This document shows positions 19,641 to 28,700 of a DNA stretch of 64,000 nt, one piece after another. The position numbers and the translations under genes are program-made. Position 1 is the stretch's first letter. Each line of letters opens with the position of its first letter. The stretch is taken from the NCBI GenBank assembly GCA_965249785.1, contig CBDFMU010000026.1, positions 248,001 to 312,000 of the forward strand, given 5' to 3'. Under the pieces are notes generated by a model, which ran no database searches, had not been told where the DNA came from, and was given only the letters and a program-made list of their open reading frames with translations. Source of the stretch: M3007 sp965249785 (GTDB taxonomy: Bacteria > Bacteroidota > Bacteroidia > Chitinophagales > Saprospiraceae).

Positions 19641-20267
19641 TTAGTAGGTAATGGTTATTGCGGTGGTGTCATGGCCTATAGGTAAAACATCAATAGATTT
19701 TGTTTCTCCTGGAACATTTTCTTGTAGCCAGACACCATAGATAAACTTATAGGGCTTATTCCCTTTCAATAGTTTAACAATTGTTGAATCAGTGCCTAGT
19801 GGGAGTAAAATTCTGGGATTTATCTCATTTAGAGCGGAAGATGATATGGCATAGGCCCCGCTTTCATTCCGAATAGTTACTTTAAGCCAGGCGTAGGGAG
19901 GCAGAGTAATATCAGACTTTTCCTCGCTGCCGAAAAGCACATGCGCTTCGGTATAATCGTCGGTGAAGTAGTCGGCTTTACGGGCATTCGTTAGGAAGCC
20001 AGTTTGGGAAAAGGCATATTGGCCGTCGGTGCTGCTCGAGGTAGAATCAATGGCGTGACAGGAAAAGTTTCCTAATACTTCCCCTTCGCACTCATACAGA
20101 GTGACTACCGCCCCTTCTATTGGTTTGAGGGTACCATATTCGAGCACTCGTCCGGCAGCGGGTTTGCGTTCGGGTTCTTTGGAAGTCAATGTACAGCCAG
20201 ATAGAGCGAATAGCCAAAGAAAGGCCATTAGAGAGATTGGCCAATAAAAGCAAAATTGTCTTTTCAT
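19641..20267 (-). CDS. Putative lipoprotein with carboxypeptidase-regulatory-like domain
   Basis: A 208-residue protein whose start is set by the signal peptide MKRQFCFYWPISLMAFLWLF followed by the lipobox ALSGC. The mature part begins with AAGRVLEYGTLKPIEGAVVTLYEC, the start of a carboxypeptidase-D regulatory (Ig-like) fold, with a surface loop around CHAIDSTSSSTDGQYAF. The rest is beta-rich and unassigned. Upstream in-frame codons to 20522 are A/T-rich and unlikely to be coding. It is divergent from the cyclase gene. The role is unknown; an envelope location is expected. Confidence 0.65.
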   Translation of the reverse strand: MKRQFCFYWPISLMAFLWLFALSGCTLTSKEPERKPAAGRVLEYGTLKPIEGAVVTLYECEGEVLGNFSCHAIDSTSSSTDGQYAFSQTGFLTNARKADYFTDDYTEAHVLFGSEEKSDITLPPYAWLKVTIRNESGAYAISSSALNEINPRILLPLGTDSTIVKLLKGNKPYKFIYGVWLQENVPGETKSIDVLPIGHDTTAITITY

Positions 20268-20546
20268 GGGGAAGGTGTTTAAAAATGAGGTAAAGCAAAA
20301 ATGCTTTGTTTTCAAAAATATAGGCATTTTTTTTGAAAAAGCAAAATGATATTTTCCTTGAAAGAAACTTGTGTAATAAGTTGGTTGAAACGCAGAAAAT
20401 TTGTTGGGTTGACTGCGTAAAAAGTACGCCCATTTAAGGCAAAATGATCTTACTACTTGCCTCGTAAAAAAACCGCTCAGGCACCCGAAGTTCCCCCGAA
20501 TAAAAAATCGTCGTAACTTCACGCCGTATCAACACCGCCTGCTGAT

Positions 20547-23500
20547 TTGAAACACTTCCTGCCACATTTTATCCAGGAAAATTATCGCCACGGCCTGCTC
20601 GAGGGTCGGCTCCACGCCTACACGATGTTCGTTGACCTCAGCGGCTTCACCCGACTGACCGAAACGCTCATGCGCAAGGGGCCGGAAGGAGCTGAGGAAC
20701 TGTCGTATGTACTCAACCATATTTTTCAACCCACTGTAGCGCTGGTCTATCGTCAGGGGGGATTTATTCCCTATTTCGCAGGCGATAGTTTTACGGCGAT
20801 TTTTCCCAATCATCCCGGCGGCGCGGCCAATGCGGAAGCGGTGGCCATTGCCACTAAAGTCCTCCATGCCGCTCAGTCCACTTTGCACCGTTTTGTGCGG
20901 GCGCAGGAGGAAGAAGATTCCCTGCTGGCAGAGCACCATATCGGCATCAAAATCGGCCTCTCCGAAGGGGAAGTGGAGTGGGGCATCGTTGGCAACCAGC
21001 GCAAAGCGTACTACTTTCGCGGGCTGCCCATCGAAGGTTGTTCGCAGGCCCAAGTGCGGGCCAACAGCCTGGAAATGGTTTGCGACGAACGGTTTGCGAC
21101 TTTCTTGTACCCGCTGGGATTGACTGCGGAAGACCTCGGCGATGGTTATTTGCGCATTCGCGAGCCGCTGTCGGGAAGTGTAGCACCGAGTGACCTCACC
21201 GATGCCAAAGACGTTAAAGATAATCCGCTTAATTTGCCGCCGCCCGACCCGGCGATCATGGCCGAATTCCTCCCTAAAGAAGTCTTTACTGAGAATAATA
21301 AGGGCGAATTCCGCAATGTAGTCAGCCTGTTTCTGTCGTTTGCGGGCGTAGATACCCACTCGGCACTCGACCATTTTGCCTCCGCTGTGCTGGAGCAGGT
21401 GGACAATTTTGGCGGATATTTAAAAGAAATTGACTTTGGCGATAAGGGCGGCATCATGTTCTGCCTTTTCGGAGCGCCCATTTCCTTTGAAAATAATACC
21501 GAACGGGCCCTCGAATTCATTGCCTCGGTGCAGGATGATCTGCGTGATCTTGAAAATCTGACTGGTGCGCGCTATCGCATTGGTATTACGGCAGGAACAG
21601 CTTTTACCGGCGTGATCGGCAGCGACGAACGCTGCCAATATGCGGCGGTGGGTGCGCGGGTCAATCTCGGTGCTCGCCTGATGATGAAGGCTGCCTGGGG
21701 CGAAGTGATGGCCGACGAAAATGTGCAGCGCAACCGCAATTTCAAATTCATTTTTCGGGGAGAAGCGCAATACAAAGGTTTCGAGCAGCATATTCCTACT
21801 TACACGCTGGCTGGCCGCAGTTTGTCGGGCCGGGCCAGCTATGTCGGTGGTTATGTTGGTCGTCAGGCCGAACAGGATACCTTATTTTCCTTCGCCGGGC
21901 CGCTTCGATTTGGGGAGTTCGCCGGGGTCGCTTTTGTGTTTGGCGAAGCCGGCATTGGTAAAAGCCGCTTGAGTTACGAGTTTCGTCGCCGCCTGCGCGA
22001 GTCCATGACGGTGAGCTGGTTTACTTGCCAGAGCGACCAGATTTTGCGCAAGCCCTTCAACCCGTTTATTTATTTTCTGAAAAATTATTTTGATCAAAGC
22101 CCGGAAAATACTGCCGAACATAACCGTGAGTTATTTGAAAATAATTTCACGGAACTGCAAAATGATCTGACCGACAATCGGCACCCCGAAGCCGAAGCGG
22201 TGCGTCGCGAAATTGCCCGGACGAAAAGTGTGCTGGCCGCGATGGTTGGTATCCAGACATCGGGTTCGCTGTGGGAGCAGCTCGATGCGCGGGGCCGCTA
22301 CCAGAATGGTCTGGCGGCGATGGCCAACGTTTTTGTGGCTGAATCGCTCCTGCAGCCCGCCGTGATTGAGCTGGAAGATGCGCACTGGTACGACGATATG
22401 TCGCGGGAATTTATGGCCCAATTTATTCGTCGCGCACGCAGTTATCCTATCCTGTTTTTAGCCAGCAGTCGCTATGAAGACGACGGTAGTCGCGCCCACA
22501 TTTTGCGGCCCAGCGTACTAACCGAACTCGGGGTGCCGATGGTGGAACTGGATTTGAATTTTTTGCAACCCGATGATTTAAAGGCTTTTGCACAAACCCG
22601 CCTGGGCGGCGAACTGCACCCCGACCTGCTGGAATTGCTGCAACGCATGACCCAGGGTAATCCTTTTTATATTGAACAAATGGCCGATTATTTTCAAGAA
22701 GCCAATTTATTGAAAAATACGGAGGGCATCTTGCAGCTGCACAACGAGGATATTCAGATCAGCGACTCGGTGAAGCAGATTATGATGGCCCGCATTGACC
22801 GATTGAGTGGTTTGGTGAAGGAGACGGTGAAAGCCGCAGCGGTGATTGGCAGAGAGTTTGAATTGCCAGTGTTGAGTGCGGTGATGGCCCGCCAGGAAGA
22901 ATTTGCGCTGCGCAATGGCGACCTCGACCGGGTGTTGCGGGAGCAAATCCAGACCGCCGAAAAGTGGCAGGTATGGTACGCCATGAACGAACTGCGCTAC
23001 ATTTTCCGGCACTCGCTACTCCGGGAGGCAGCTTACGACATGCAGTTGCGCACTCGTTTGCGGGAGTTGCATCAGCTCATTGCCGAGGCCATCGAGCAGT
23101 TATATCCCAATTCTGAGGAACGTTTTGTAGACTTAGCCTTCCATTTTGGCGAAGCCGAAGACAAGCGTAATACCAATAAATATCTGGAAAAAGCGGCCCG
23201 TTACGCCCAGCGTAATTTCCAAAATCGGCAAGCCCTGAAATTCTATGAGCAACTCATCCATAACCTGGAAGGAAAGGGTAAAAAGAATAAGAAAATCATC
23301 AAATTTCTGCTGCGCAAAGGCGCGGTGCATGAGTTGGTAGGTCAATGGGATGAAAGCGAAACCGATTATCGGAGTGCGCTGGACCGCGCTAAAGTGCTCA
23401 ACGACTGGTACTTGATCGGTCGCGCCAATCGGCGGCTGGGCCAGCTGCTGATGCTACGCGGCAATTATACCGACGCTAAAAAACACCTCGATGTAGCGAT

Positions 23501-24644
23501 TACTTGCTTTGAATTGGCGAGCGATCAGATTGGTACGGCCAAGACTTATGGCAATCTCGGCACTTTCTTCTTCCGGCAAAGCAATTATATGGCGGCCAAA
23601 AGCTGGTTTGCCAAAGCCATCGAAATCAATCGTTCGGTACATCGGGAGGCAGAAAATGCCACGATTGTCGCCAATTTGGGTCTGACTTTCATGAATCAGG
23701 GCAATTATGATGAAGGCATCCGCTGGCTGGAGGAGCAGCTCGATATTGCGGAGCGGGCAACGGACAAACAGGGCCTGACCATCCTGTACACCAACCTCGG
23801 CATTATTTATCTGGAGAAAAACAGCCTCGACAGTGCCCTGCTTTGTCTCGAAAAAGGCTTGGCTCTCTCTGAGGAATTGGGGAACAAACTCCTGATGACC
23901 ATTTGCATTGGCAGCATCGGTTCGGTGTGGGAAAAGAAGGGCGATTACACCAAGGCGATGCAGAATTTTGAACGCGATCTGCTGCTGGTGCGCGAACTGG
24001 GAGATAAGCAAGGCACCGCGATTGCCTGTGGGCTTATCGGTGATTTACTCTCTGTAATCGGTGAATTTGATCGTTCTATTGACTTTTTGGAACAAAATCT
24101 GGAACTCAGTAAGGCACTGAATTATAAGAAAGGCGTGGCCAAAGCCCTCAATACCCTGGGCGACACCTGGTTTTATAAAGGCGATTTTGCCCGTAGTATT
24201 CGCTTTTACAACGAGGCTATCGAACACGCCCGCGCGATGGGCAACAAACTGGTGCTTGGCTATTCGTTGGTAGAAAAAGGCTTGGTGCACGTTCATATTG
24301 GCGAACTTTCTGTGGCCCGCCAACTGCTGGAAGAAGGGCGCGACATTGCTTTGGCACTGGGCAACGCCGACCTTACTTTTGGGTCTAATATTCTGCGCGC
24401 CCAGGTCATTATTGCCGAAGGCAATCGCCCCGAAGCACTCCGTCAGCTCCACCAGTTGCTGGCACTGGCCCGCACAGAACGCGAAGAGGCCGCTGTACAC
24501 TTCGAGTTACGACAGATTGTAGACCAACCGGCGGCCCATCGGCAACGAGCACTCGCACTCTATCGTAGTATGTACGCCCGCACTCCCCAATACGTGTACC
24601 GAATCCGTATTGAGGAGTTGGAAAAAGAAGAGGGGGACGTATGA
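20547..24644 (+). CDS. Soluble-adenylyl-cyclase-like protein: two cyclase domains, AAA ATPase, TPR
   Basis: A 1365-residue cytoplasmic signalling protein starting at TTG 20547. The C1 cyclase domain (about 24-205) has the metal-binding Asp30 (MFVDLSGFT) and Asp80 (YFAGDSFT). The C2 domain (about 250-420) has Lys300 (FGDKGGIMFCLFG) plus Asn373 and Arg377 (VGARVNLGARLM). An AAA/STAND ATPase follows, with P-loop GEAGIGKS at 466-473 and LELEDAHWYDD-type Walker B, then TPR repeats at about 870-1330 (NLGTFFFRQSNYMAAKSWF). This order is that of mammalian ADCY10. The active-site residues I can recall are present, so cAMP synthesis is predicted. The bicarbonate-site Lys of ADCY10 aligns with Tyr76. 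Its stop overlaps the permease start. Confidence 0.87.
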   Translation: MKHFLPHFIQENYRHGLLEGRLHAYTMFVDLSGFTRLTETLMRKGPEGAEELSYVLNHIFQPTVALVYRQGGFIPYFAGDSFTAIFPNHPGGAANAEAVAIATKVLHAAQSTLHRFVRAQEEEDSLLAEHHIGIKIGLSEGEVEWGIVGNQRKAYYFRGLPIEGCSQAQVRANSLEMVCDERFATFLYPLGLTAEDLGDGYLRIREPLSGSVAPSDLTDAKDVKDNPLNLPPPDPAIMAEFLPKEVFTENNKGEFRNVVSLFLSFAGVDTHSALDHFASAVLEQVDNFGGYLKEIDFGDKGGIMFCLFGAPISFENNTERALEFIASVQDDLRDLENLTGARYRIGITAGTAFTGVIGSDERCQYAAVGARVNLGARLMMKAAWGEVMADENVQRNRNFKFIFRGEAQYKGFEQHIPTYTLAGRSLSGRASYVGGYVGRQAEQDTLFSFAGPLRFGEFAGVAFVFGEAGIGKSRLSYEFRRRLRESMTVSWFTCQSDQILRKPFNPFIYFLKNYFDQSPENTAEHNRELFENNFTELQNDLTDNRHPEAEAVRREIARTKSVLAAMVGIQTSGSLWEQLDARGRYQNGLAAMANVFVAESLLQPAVIELEDAHWYDDMSREFMAQFIRRARSYPILFLASSRYEDDGSRAHILRPSVLTELGVPMVELDLNFLQPDDLKAFAQTRLGGELHPDLLELLQRMTQGNPFYIEQMADYFQEANLLKNTEGILQLHNEDIQISDSVKQIMMARIDRLSGLVKETVKAAAVIGREFELPVLSAVMARQEEFALRNGDLDRVLREQIQTAEKWQVWYAMNELRYIFRHSLLREAAYDMQLRTRLRELHQLIAEAIEQLYPNSEERFVDLAFHFGEAEDKRNTNKYLEKAARYAQRNFQNRQALKFYEQLIHNLEGKGKKNKKIIKFLLRKGAVHELVGQWDESETDYRSALDRAKVLNDWYLIGRANRRLGQLLMLRGNYTDAKKHLDVAITCFELASDQIGTAKTYGNLGTFFFRQSNYMAAKSWFAKAIEINRSVHREAENATIVANLGLTFMNQGNYDEGIRWLEEQLDIAERATDKQGLTILYTNLGIIYLEKNSLDSALLCLEKGLALSEELGNKLLMTICIGSIGSVWEKKGDYTKAMQNFERDLLLVRELGDKQGTAIACGLIGDLLSVIGEFDRSIDFLEQNLELSKALNYKKGVAKALNTLGDTWFYKGDFARSIRFYNEAIEHARAMGNKLVLGYSLVEKGLVHVHIGELSVARQLLEEGRDIALALGNADLTFGSNILRAQVIIAEGNRPEALRQLHQLLALARTEREEAAVHFELRQIVDQPAAHRQRALALYRSMYARTPQYVYRIRIEELEKEEGDV

Positions 24645-26044
24645 CCCGCTACCTGCTTCGCCGCCTGGTTTTTGCCGTTTTTACCCTGCTTTTACTTTCG
24701 ATGATTACCTTCGCAATGGTAAAGTATATTCCCACAGATGTAACTCTGCAGCGGGAAGACGCGAGTGTTAGCAATAGTAGTTATCGGCAGCAAATAGCCC
24801 AAATTACACAAAAGGCGCAGGCACAACAGCTGGATTTACCCATTTTTTATTTTTCGCTGACTACTGCCGACCAGCCCGATACCGTAGATCGTATTTTTCC
24901 CTATGATCGCCGCGGACGCTTGTTGCAGTTATTGAACCAGAGCGGCAACTGGCCCGCCGTGCAACAGTATGAGGATGCACTGCTCGATGCAGAAGAAATA
25001 GCGGGACAGGATTCGGCTCGCCAGGTGGGGCTATTGCGGCTCGCAATATCGGATGTACGCCAGGCCAATCAATTGAGAGCAGCAGATTCTTTGGCAAAGG
25101 TGGCGCTGCATTTGGGGGAACAAATCCAGGTAGGGGCTACGCTGCAGAACAGGTTGCTGACTTTAGCGCAAGCTGCTTACATCCTACATACCGATCTGCA
25201 GCCAGACAAGCAGTGGATACCGGCCCTTCACTGGTATGGATGTAATAATCAATATCATCGTTGGGCAAGTGCGTTTTTGCGCGGCGACTTCGGGCAATCT
25301 TCTTTTTCATTCCGGCCAGTATGGGATACTATGCGTTTGCCGCTGTTTACTACCCTGTTTATCAATGGAATAGCCTTTTTTCTAGCCTTTCGTATTGCTA
25401 TTCCACTGGGCGTGGCGATGGCGCGTCGTGGTGGACGTTTTGACCGTGTGAATCGCTGGATATTGCTTTTGCTCCATTCTATGCCAGGGTTTTGGTTGGG
25501 TGGAGTACTTATCCTATTATTCAGTATGCGGCATACTGGGTTTCATTTAATTGATGGCATTAATTTAGATCCTTACGATCCTGAAAGGCACGGTTCGTTT
25601 TTACTTTGGGTCGCGCAAGACGCAGGCAAATTTATCCTGCCCATAGTAACGTTGACGTTGCACGCGTTGGCGGTGATTGCGCTGCAGTTGCGCGGTAGTA
25701 TGCGGGACATAATATCCCAGGATTTCATCCGTACAGCGCGCGCGAAAGGAGTAAGCGAGGCAAAAGTGTATGGGTATCATGCTTTTCGCAATTCCCTGAT
25801 CCCTATGATTGCTCTTTTTGCCGGGATATTTCCCGCTCTTTTTGCTGGCTCGGTGGTCGTGGAGTATTTATTCAATTTCCCCGGCATGGGCCTGAAAACC
25901 GTGGATGCCTACGACCATCAGGATTATCCGCTTCTGTTTGCCATCCTGATACTTGGTGCCGTGATGACCATCATCGGCAATTTTCTCGGTGATGTACTTT
26001 ACGTATGGGCCGACCCGCGGGTACGCTTTGATAAAGCAGGTTGA
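24641..26044 (+). CDS. OppB/DppB-like ABC transporter permease with periplasmic insertion
   Basis: A 467-residue inner-membrane permease. The first helix (LLRRLVFAVFTLLLLSMITF) is followed by about 190 soluble residues not present in the roughly 340-residue standard family, then the usual helices (TLFINGIAFFLAFRIAIPLG), the EAA-type loop (DFIRTARAKGVSEAKVYGYH, AFRNSLIP) and PRVRFD at the end. It would take peptide or nickel-type substrates, but no ATPase, binding protein or second permease is adjacent. Its ATG overlaps the cyclase stop by 4 bp (ATGA), implying translational coupling. The insertion may replace or dock a binding protein. Confidence 0.85.
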   Translation: MTRYLLRRLVFAVFTLLLLSMITFAMVKYIPTDVTLQREDASVSNSSYRQQIAQITQKAQAQQLDLPIFYFSLTTADQPDTVDRIFPYDRRGRLLQLLNQSGNWPAVQQYEDALLDAEEIAGQDSARQVGLLRLAISDVRQANQLRAADSLAKVALHLGEQIQVGATLQNRLLTLAQAAYILHTDLQPDKQWIPALHWYGCNNQYHRWASAFLRGDFGQSSFSFRPVWDTMRLPLFTTLFINGIAFFLAFRIAIPLGVAMARRGGRFDRVNRWILLLLHSMPGFWLGGVLILLFSMRHTGFHLIDGINLDPYDPERHGSFLLWVAQDAGKFILPIVTLTLHALAVIALQLRGSMRDIISQDFIRTARAKGVSEAKVYGYHAFRNSLIPMIALFAGIFPALFAGSVVVEYLFNFPGMGLKTVDAYDHQDYPLLFAILILGAVMTIIGNFLGDVLYVWADPRVRFDKAG

Positions 26045-26211
26045 CAAAAAATATTAGACTTTCCTTCCGCCTTTCCTAAAACTTGCGAATTTCTGTCAAT
26101 GTCTTTCCAACCAGAGTGGTCGGGAAACGTTAAAGCTGGTGCCTGCACCACAAATTGCCAGACACGGCGTTCATTCCGCAACTTTTACCTTTTTTCACCT
26201 TATTTTCGCAG

Positions 26212-27144
26212 ATGGCACAACTCGGTTGGGTACTACTTGATAGCCACGGCGGTCAGCACCGGGTGGGGCTGTACCATGGCGATAATAGTGGTCATCTGGT
26301 TATTCACTGCAATCTTCGGGTGATACAACTGGATTTTTCGGTGAAAGAGTCGCGAGCGTATTCCTTTTTTATCGAAGATGAGTTTTGCGAGTTAAGTCTC
26401 CAAAAAGAACCAGACGGCCGATTCAGCTATCAGTTTTTGGTCAATAAAACCGTAGATACGCCGCGCAATCGCGACCGAAAGGCTGGTCAACGCCGTGATA
26501 ATCGCCAGCTGGGATTATTTGTTGGCGGATTTTTATTGGCTTTAGGGCTGGTTTTTGTTGGACTGACTTGTTTTGGGCGACACCAACGCCAAAAAGAGCT
26601 GAATCAAACCAGCCTGTTTCATAACGCCTCGGAGGAAAATGCGCGCCGACTCGCTACGGAGGGCCGAATGAGTACCGCGCAACTATATCTCGTCTTTGAA
26701 GGGCTGGAACGTAAAGTTTTTTATGGCTTTACCACTGCCGATAGTGTGCACGTCAGTGGTAAATTTGCTGTGCCCGATACCGGTCAAATTCTGCTTCCCA
26801 ACGGGTTCCCGCTACAAGATCACGATGCGTTCGATCTGCGTTATTTGCCCGCTGACCCGCAAGTACATCGGCTGGATTTTTATCAGCCTACTCGCTCGAC
26901 GATCGTTACTTATCTTCGATTGGCTACTGGGGCGGAATTGCGTGCTCATCCCGATCAGTCAGCACAGCGTTGCCAATGTATTGCGCTGGTGACTGCTCAG
27001 CAGGGGTGGGAAAAACTAGCCGATGTAATTTTTCAGCAAAAATCAGTCGAACAAAACGAGCGCCACAACCAGGACACCTACCTGCGCCTGATGCGTGATC
27101 CGGCGTTTGCCAAAACGCTGCAACAAGAATGTTGGGATAAGTGA
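26212..27144 (+). CDS. Hypothetical single-pass membrane protein
   Basis: A 310-residue protein starting at the ATG at 26212 (MAQLGWVLLDSHGGQHRVGL); an in-frame ATG at 26155 would add 19 unlikely residues. The N-terminal 100 residues are soluble and beta-rich. One membrane helix (LGLFVGGFLLALGLVFVGLT) spans about 118-137. The C-terminal part carries a repeated beta pattern (STAQLYLVFEGLERKVFYGF). No family was recognised. It follows the permease by 167 bases on the same strand, so it may be cotranscribed. It converges with the UDP-sugar dehydrogenase gene. Confidence 0.6.
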   Translation: MAQLGWVLLDSHGGQHRVGLYHGDNSGHLVIHCNLRVIQLDFSVKESRAYSFFIEDEFCELSLQKEPDGRFSYQFLVNKTVDTPRNRDRKAGQRRDNRQLGLFVGGFLLALGLVFVGLTCFGRHQRQKELNQTSLFHNASEENARRLATEGRMSTAQLYLVFEGLERKVFYGFTTADSVHVSGKFAVPDTGQILLPNGFPLQDHDAFDLRYLPADPQVHRLDFYQPTRSTIVTYLRLATGAELRAHPDQSAQRCQCIALVTAQQGWEKLADVIFQQKSVEQNERHNQDTYLRLMRDPAFAKTLQQECWDK

Positions 27145-27150
27145 ATAATG

Positions 27151-27210
27151 GACAATAAGCAAAGGGCAAATAAGCAGCGGTCCAATTTGCCTTTTGCTCA
27201 TTTGCCTATT
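27151..27210. repeat. GCAA/TTGC phased inverted repeat between convergent genes
   Basis: ACAA at 27152 and GCAA at 27159 and 27166 form the left arm; TTGC at 27187, 27194 and 27202 form the right arm, around a short loop (GCGGTCC). The right arm runs over the stop codon of the UDP-sugar dehydrogenase gene (27206-27208). Its position between two 3' ends suggests bidirectional termination. Confidence 0.6.
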
Positions 27211-28534
27211 TAACTATTTTTCCTTTCACCTTAGGTCGCCCGATGCTTTGGTAGTGAAAACCGGACTGTTTCATTTGATCCACATCGTACAAATTGCGCC
27301 CGTCAAAAATGACCGGAGCCTGCAATAGCGTCTCAATGCGCTCGAAATCGGGGGTACGAAATTCGCTCCATTCCGTCAGAATACACAGGCAGTCTGCACC
27401 TTCGAGCGTCTCATACATAGTATCATTCAACGCAATGCGGTCGTCATAAATCTCCCGTACATTATTGGCAGCTTCGGGATCAAAGGCTTGCACTTTGGCC
27501 CCCAAGGCCAGCAATTCGTCAATGATCACCAAGGCTGGCGCTTCCCGAATGTCGTCGGTATTGGGTTTGAAAGCGAGTCCCCATACCGCGATGGTTTTGC
27601 CAGCAAGGTCATTTTTATAGAAACGGCGGATTTTTTTGGTCAAAACACTTTTTTGTAGCGTATTGACCTTCATCACCGCTTTCAGAATCTTGAAATCGTA
27701 GTTGTTGGCACTGGCAGTTTTAGCCAATGCCTGCACGTCTTTTGGAAAGCAGGAACCCCCGTAACCAATGCCGGGAAACAAAAAACGCTTGCCAATCCGA
27801 CTATCGCTGCCCATGCCGATGCGCACCATATCCACGTTGGCTCCCAGTTTTTCGCAGAGATTGGCGATCTCGTTCATAAAGGAAATGCGCGCGGCTAAAT
27901 AAGAATTAGCGGCATATTTGGTCATTTCCGCCGAGCGTTCATCCATGAAATAGATAGGATTTCCCTGGCGCACAAATGGTTCGTAGAGCTGCTTCATCAC
28001 CTTACGCGCTTTCTCGCTGCGCGTGCCTACCACCACGCGATCGGGCTTGAGGAAATCCTCCACGGCCACGCCTTCGCGCAGAAATTCGGGGTTAGACACT
28101 ACATCAAACAATTTTTTAGACAACTTGCTGGCCAGAATAGCCGCCACTTGTTCTGCTGTGCCCACCGGCACCGTGCTCTTATCTATGATGACTTTATAGT
28201 CAGTAATAATCTCACTCAGGTCGCGGGCCGTACCCATAATGTAGGAGAGATCGGCACTACCGTCTTCACCGGGTGGAGTAGGCAGGGCCAGAAAAATAAT
28301 TTGGCTTGGTTCCACCGCTTCGCGCAGGTCGGTCGTAAAATGGAGGCGGCCTTCCTTGGTATTGCGGTCAAAGAGCACATCCAGTCCTGGTTCATAAATC
28401 GGGATTTCCCCGTTTTTCAGGCGTTCTACTTTTTTTGCATTGATGTCTACGCAAATAACATTATTGCCTGTTTCGGCAAAACATGTACCCGTTACTAAAC
28501 CAACATAACCAGTACCAATGACGGCGATATTCAT
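27206..28534 (-). CDS. UDP-glucose/GDP-mannose 6-dehydrogenase
   Basis: A 442-residue nucleotide-sugar dehydrogenase. The N-terminal NAD site is GTGYVGLVTG at residues 7-16, the central helix domain carries EMTKYAANSYLAARISFMNE, the catalytic Cys lies in GIGYGGSCFPKDV, and the C-terminal UDP-binding domain has WGLAFKPNTDDIREAPA. It oxidises UDP-glucose (or a related sugar) to the uronate in two NAD-dependent steps, feeding capsule or exopolysaccharide synthesis in the cytoplasm. The neighbours are not sugar genes. A TAnnTTTG element on this strand at 28562-28569 could be its -7 box, but the nearest TTG is about 25 bases away. Confidence 0.92.
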   Translation of the reverse strand: MNIAVIGTGYVGLVTGTCFAETGNNVICVDINAKKVERLKNGEIPIYEPGLDVLFDRNTKEGRLHFTTDLREAVEPSQIIFLALPTPPGEDGSADLSYIMGTARDLSEIITDYKVIIDKSTVPVGTAEQVAAILASKLSKKLFDVVSNPEFLREGVAVEDFLKPDRVVVGTRSEKARKVMKQLYEPFVRQGNPIYFMDERSAEMTKYAANSYLAARISFMNEIANLCEKLGANVDMVRIGMGSDSRIGKRFLFPGIGYGGSCFPKDVQALAKTASANNYDFKILKAVMKVNTLQKSVLTKKIRRFYKNDLAGKTIAVWGLAFKPNTDDIREAPALVIIDELLALGAKVQAFDPEAANNVREIYDDRIALNDTMYETLEGADCLCILTEWSEFRTPDFERIETLLQAPVIFDGRNLYDVDQMKQSGFHYQSIGRPKVKGKIVK

Positions 28535-28700
28535 ATTTTAGATTATTTCAGTGAAAGCGCGCAAAGATAGAGGCCAGTCTACATTTAGCCTTGCCAAACA
28601 GAATTTTTCTTGCTTCCCTGCCGAAGGGCAATGATTGAAATATAATTTGGCCTAATCCTTCTACTTTTGGTCGCATCTTAAAACCTGTCATCCGATTACA

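Noticed and set aside
28635..28669. Full promoter for the OmpA gene at 28701
   Set aside because: The -7 box TACTTTTG is good, but the TTG candidates are 12 or 24 bases away, outside the usual 19-21.
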